NCBI RefSeq assembly: GCF_017591425.1
Contig: NW_024465885.1
Coordinates: 34,108,501 to 34,172,500 of the forward strand
DNA length: 64,000 nt
Source of the DNA: Ochotona curzoniae
Taxonomy: Eukaryota; Chordata; Mammalia; Lagomorpha; Ochotonidae
Reading direction: 5' to 3'
The notes below the pieces were generated by a model. That model had not been told where the DNA came from. It searched no databases and saw only the letters and a list, made by a program, of their open reading frames with translations. Shown here one piece after another: positions 60,001 to 64,000 of this stretch. Made by a program: the position numbers and the translations under genes. The stretch's first letter is position 1. Each line of letters begins with the position of its first letter.

Positions 60001-60249
60001 CATTGGGATACTGAAAGCTCTTCACAACCATGTGAAATGTTAGAGGAAGTGGAATGCTAGCAAGCTGTGTCAGAATGAATTTGTTCCTGCAATACGCAGA
60101 AGATCCAAATGAAACATGGTTTTTATTTTGAGAAAGAGATTGTTGTTGCCTTTTATTTAATCTAAGAAGTAGACTTGCTGTTCTTGTGATTAGATATACT
60201 CTGATAATTTCACAATATATCATTCCTAAAATAATGAAATATTCTCCAA
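57076..60249. other. 3.2-kb stretch without recognised repeats or exons
   Basis: No SINE or L1 is visible across 3.2 kb in an otherwise repeat-dense intron. The right half (58160-60240) has the higher sequence complexity. It includes an octamer ATTTGCAT at 59010-59017. I see no open frame with coding character. Possible conserved regulatory DNA. Confidence 0.45.
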
Positions 60250-60440
60250 TCTTTTTTTTTTTTTGCTTTTTTAAAGATGTATTTTTATTTATATGAAAGA
60301 CAGAGTCTTAGAGAGAGAGGAAAAAACATTCCATCCTCTGGTTCATGCCTCTGATTCTTTCTCAAGATCCTTAACAAGAAACCAGCTCAAAAATGGAATA
60401 GGTGGGACTTGAAAGGAGTGTTATTGTTCCACGTGGATGG
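60250..60440 (-). mobile_element. Old CSINE-type SINE, antisense, partial
   Basis: A poly-T run, AAAGATGTATTTTTATTTAT, CAGAGTCTTAGAGAGAGAGG, then a jump to ACAAGAAACCAGCTCAAAAA. The middle is missing. Confidence 0.6.
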
Positions 60441-60984
60441 TTCACAGTCACCAAAACATCAGCCTCAAATGTTGATTTTTAAATTCTTGGATTCCATGTC
60501 AATGATTTTGAGGAAAAGCTTTCCGAAAGCGCTCCATACTCACCTTTTCCACACAGAAGACATTTCCTCTGTTCTTGGTACTGATCTTACATATTTATTT
60601 CAGTCTAAGTGGATTTGTATTTCCTGAAAAAAAACATTCCAAGTTTTCAGCTAGTTGGTAGTCATTAATCCCATCATTCTTTTCCCATTTGTCCTTGCGG
60701 CCGTTATTCAGTTGAATATCTATGCCAATCAGTTATTTCTATTTGTGTTTTTCAAAACTGACTCCATGTGTCATAATCTGCACACTCTTAAAAAGCAAGC
60801 TTAGTTCTCCTAGAACATGACCACATTGAGACACACCAATTTAAACCTTTCCTGTAGGACATTTAACCTTCTTGTTGAATACAGAGAATCTGTACAAGAT
60901 TATGAAAATCTGGCTGATATATTTTGAGAACTAAATCAATGGACATTAAAAAAAAAAACTTTGATATAGTAATGTAAATGGTGA

Positions 60985-61282
60985 CCACCTTTGTGGTACA
61001 ATATGTTAAGCCCCTACTGTGACACCAACATCCCTAGCAGAGTGCCAATTTCAGTTTCTCCTTCAGGCTCATGCTAATTCCACTCAGGAAACAGTAGAAG
61101 GTGAAGGAAATGCTGGTAAGATTGGATGACAGAATGAGCTTTTTTTCATTCATGTTTGGGCTAGCAGGGACTACTGTTGTAACTATCGAAAGAGTAAATC
61201 ACAGAATGAATGATCTCCATTTCTCTTCTGCATTATTCTTTCTCCCAATTTCTCTTATTCTTCCTTTTAAATAAATAACAAT
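60985..61282 (+). mobile_element. CSINE-type SINE, old, + strand
   Basis: CTTTGTGGTACAATATGTTA head, TCCACTCAGGAAACAGTAGA, AGAGTAAATCACAGAATGAA and the tail TTTTAAATAAATAACA. Confidence 0.65.
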
Positions 61283-61293
61283 TTAAAAATTAT

Positions 61294-61303
61294 AAGAAAT
61301 TAC
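61294..61303 (+). repeat. TSD, left copy
   Basis: AAGAAATTAC, repeated at 61632-61641. Confidence 0.75.
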
Positions 61304-61631
61304 TGAGGCCTAGCACAATGGCTCAACCTGCTAATCTTCCCCTTGCAAGTACTTGGATCCCATATTGGGGGCAGCTCATGTTCTTGTCGATCCACTTCCT
61401 ATCCCTTGCCTGTTTGTGCCTTGGAAATCCATGGGGAAAGGTTCAAGTCCTTGGAACCCTGAAACCGTCTGGGAGATGTGAAAGAATTTCCTTGCTCTTG
61501 GCTTTGGATTGGCTTAGCTTCAGCCATTGCAGCCATTTGGGGAATAAACTAGAAGATGGAGGATCTTTCTCTGTTTTTCCTTTTTTCTGTAGATTCACCT
61601 TACCAATAAAAATAATAAAATGTATCATTGA
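61304..61631 (+). mobile_element. CSINE-type SINE, + strand
   Basis: GAGGCCTAGCACAATGGCTC, TTGGATCCCATATTGGGGGC, GCCATTTGGGGAATAAACTA and the tail CCAATAAAAATAATAAAATG. It inserted just after an older copy. Confidence 0.9.
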
Positions 61632-61964
61632 AAGAAATTACACAGATGTCTTAACAGTGAATACTATCTAAAATAATGGAATAAAGAAGCTATGAAAATC
61701 AATTACTGCATATCCTGATAAGTATACAATGAAAAATGTCAAATATTATGAATCATTATATTTTACCTTAAAATGTGTATAAATATCTTCATGAAAAATT
61801 TAGGCCATATTTTTATTTATTAAAAAAAGCATTGAGTTTCTGCCTATAGAGTGTACTGAAATCACATTTTACAAACATTCAAAAAATAAATGAAAGAAAA
61901 AGAGTGAAGGAGGGAAAGAGAAATGGAAGGAAAAATGATTTTCTTTTGAGAATTGTGTCTGTTA

Positions 61965-62290
61965 GGGCTCAGCATGGTAGCCTAGTGGCTAAAGTCCTCA
62001 GTTTGTATACCAGGATCCCATATGGGCACCCAGTTCTGATCCTTAATCCTTGCAATCCCACTTTCTATCCAGTTCCAGGCTTGTGGCCTGGGAAAGCAGT
62101 CTAGGATGGCTCAAATCCTTGGGACGGCACCCATGTGGGAGACCTGGAAGAGGCTCTGGGCTCCTGGCATCAGATCAATGCACCTCTGGCTGTTGCAGCC
62201 ACTTGGGGAGTGAATTAGCAGACATAAGCTCTTCCTCTGTTTGTCTCTCCTTCTCTATCTGTCTTACCAGTTAATTTAAATAAACCTAAA
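61965..62290 (+). mobile_element. CSINE-type SINE, + strand
   Basis: GGGCTCAGCATGGTAGCCTA, AGGATCCCATATGGGCACCC, GGCCTGGGAAAGCAGTCTAG, CACTTGGGGAGTGAATTAGC and an AAATAAACC tail. Confidence 0.92.
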
Positions 62291-62499
62291 AATATAAAAA
62301 TCTTTTTAAAAGTCTTTAAAAATGTGTCTATTAAATGCAGAATATTTTCTTTTTACTTTAGCAAAAAAAGAAAAAAAATCTTCATAAACATCATCATAAA
62401 ATGTAATGTGAAATTTTGCCTGAAATGTAAGAAAAGTGTCTGATTGCATAATAGAATGAGCTTCTAGCTCTGATTCTAGCATTGTGTTTGGGAACAAGT

Positions 62500-62705
62500 T
62501 TATGTCTGTGCTGCTCAATTTTCAACCTAGCTCCCTAGTGATGGCCTGGAAAAGCAGTGGAAGATGGCATAAGTGATTCATATACACCTGTTACCCAGCC
62601 TGGCTCCAGGGTTTACTCTGTCCAATTCTGAGTAATTGTGTCTATTGAGGAAGTGAACAAATGGATGGAAGGAAAGAATCTCTGTGTCTCTATTAAAAAA
62701 GTAAA
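62500..62705 (+). mobile_element. CSINE-type SINE, old, 5'-truncated
   Basis: AACCTAGCTCCCTAGTGATG, GAAAAGCAGTGGAAGATGGC, GAACAAATGGATGGAAGGAA and a short A-rich tail. Confidence 0.7.
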
Positions 62706-63727
62706 AACAATATTTTAAAATAAGCACAGCTATGGGCATTTTAAACCTCCATTAGAGGAATTGGTAAGGAGACAATCTTGAAATCTGCAATGAATTAAAA
62801 ATATTTGTAAAATACAAAAGGTTGATATAGTTTGGAAGTTGTTTCTTAAAACATTTGCTTTCTTGTAACTATTCAGATTCTTCTCCCACCTTTATGCCAT
62901 GTTGATCCAGGGTTTTGACAGATAAATAGGGTGAAAATTCAGAGACGCAGATAATGAGAATGTTTCAATCTAACATTAAGTTTAACTCTGTTGGAGACTA
63001 TAGAATGAATGATTCACATTTGCTATATATTTAACTTTGTGAGACTTGTTCAACATCATTGATACACATAAACACTGGATATCATTTACTACAGTAGACA
63101 AAATATTTAAAATACAAAAAATTTCAGTATTTTTTCATATTAAAAAGATGAAAGTAAATATTGTATTTTCCATTTGGTGAGTAATGCATCACTCATTTTT
63201 TTTACCTTCAAAAGTTAATGCAAAGGGTAATTTTGCTTAACATTTGTCATATTATATTGTCAGTTAGAGGATACTCTTCCTGCATCCGAATGCTCAGCTT
63301 CATTGTTCTGAATTCACTACTGATGCAGCAATCGGCTGGTTTTGCCCCTAGTATACAACAGATAATTGTCCCAGAAATTGGGTCTCTGCCCTCCGTATGA
63401 ATTGCACCAAACTCCAGGCTTTGCAGCTCTCTCAGGCCTTGGTCTGTCTGTGAGGAACAAACTGGGAATGGCAGCATCATCTCAATGCCTCCATCACTAT
63501 CTGCATTTCCAGGAAATAAAAGCAAAATTAAAAACAGCAAAAGTCAATGCATAGGATGGAAAACTAAAATAGAAGAAGACGACTTCTTTATAATTCACAT
63601 GACTTTTTTTCCTTGGTATGTCACAGAAAGTTTCTGTAGGAAAGTTTTCACACAGCATTGTCATAGTTGCTTGAATTTCCTTATTCAACTGCGTTACGTT
63701 TACACATGTATTTTCTTTTTCTTCTAG

Positions 63728-63847
63728 CAATGGTTGTTTTGAGCAACCTGGAACCAAATACAACTTATGAAATTAGGGTTGCAGCTGTAAATGGAAAAGG
63801 ACAAGGGGACTACAGTAAAATAGAACTCTTCCAAACATTGCCAGTTC
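63728..63847 (+). CDS. NCAM2: NCAM2 internal exon, second half of fibronectin type III domain 1
   Basis: This 120-nt exon follows a strong polypyrimidine tract ending TTTTTCTTCTAG and ends at the donor GTAAGT. Its first two bases complete a Thr codon with the last A of the previous exon. It then encodes 39 codons, [17 protein letters not shown] through [14 protein letters not shown], plus the first base of the next (Arg) codon. L-x-P-x-T-x-Y-x-I/V-R-V-x-A-x-N is the classic FN3 EF-loop/F-strand signature. NTT is a potential N-glycosylation site. With the preceding exon it completes FN3-1 as a 294-nt phase 1-1 module. The donor sits at the junction between the two FN3 domains, the position where the paralogue NCAM1 takes up its small MSD exons. 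The exon numbering relative to human NCAM2 was not verified. Confidence 0.95.
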
Positions 63848-64000
63848 GTAAGTGATTGTTTTGCTCCCTTTTGCCATTCTCTTCACTTGCTAAATTAATG
63901 GGGTTTTAAAGTGTAGGGAGTGGATTTCAACACTTTTTGGAAGTAAATTATGTCTTTTTGAAGAGGTTTTAGAAGATCGCATATCAGATTAATAAAAATT
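63848..64000 (+). other. NCAM2: Start of the NCAM2 intron after FN3-1
   Basis: This is intronic sequence after the donor GTAAGT, cut by the window end. No exon is visible in these 153 bp. Confidence 0.85.

Larger units (their letters stand above)
36766..63727 (+). other. NCAM2: NCAM2 intron within FN3-1 (27 kb)
   Basis: This 26962-bp phase-1 intron runs from GTGAGT to TTCTAG. Besides the listed repeats, 36766-37700, 38054-39403, 39794-41679, 42779-44839, 45581-46779, 47601-49454, 51000-51826, 52633-53927, 54801-55639 and 62706-63727 are AT-rich single-copy-looking DNA with no exon that I can support. About 48800-48960 may be a very old interspersed repeat. Confidence 0.9.

Noticed and set aside
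63247..63540. 97-codon - strand frame near the last exon
   Set aside because: There is no recognisable domain, splice context or conservation evidence; it is probably chance.

Overview
This is a piece of mammalian nuclear DNA: AT-rich, intron-dominated and packed with retrotransposons. The abundant SINE is a tRNA-derived CSINE-type family that occurs only in rabbits, hares and pikas. The form of its young copies and of the L1 3' ends suggests a pika (Ochotona) more than a rabbit. The order is fairly secure and the genus is a guess.

The only protein-coding gene recognised is NCAM2 (neural cell adhesion molecule 2) on the + strand, entered and left in mid-gene. Four internal coding exons lie at 21191-21378, 26961-27057, 36592-36765 and 63728-63847. 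They have consensus AG/GT splice sites and join without breaking frame. The first two encode the fifth Ig domain and the last two encode the first fibronectin type III domain. Each pair is a phase 1-to-1 module. The introns are at least 21.2 kb, then 5.6, 9.5 and 27.0 kb, then a last one running off the window.

The rest is intron. I count about 43 CSINE-type copies of very different age on both strands, many with target-site duplications (TSDs). There are nine L1 pieces, one solo endogenous-retrovirus LTR with a 6-bp TSD, one MIR fragment, a 31-nt U2 snRNA-like fragment, microsatellites, and an unclassified GC-richer block with a degenerate ~80-bp tandem array (27.5-29.2 kb). No promoter, first exon or polyadenylation site of NCAM2 lies here, and I found no intact RNA gene.

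The most unusual items are: a 2.8-kb TSD-flanked L1 with 5' UTR, broken ORF1 and 3' end but almost no ORF2, whose missing part is replaced by a tandemly duplicated, apparently inverted ORF2 fragment (2132-4945); a SINE with the geometry of a twin-priming 5' inversion (8568-8777); a class II-like solo LTR inside an older SINE (19362-19789); the ~80-bp array (about 28250-28920); and a young antisense SINE 49 bp past an NCAM2 splice donor (27107-27422). Two blocks of about 2-3 kb without recognisable repeats (24746-26960 and 57076-60249) are the best places to look for conserved regulatory DNA. I found no new multi-gene system; coding content outside NCAM2 is transposon-derived.
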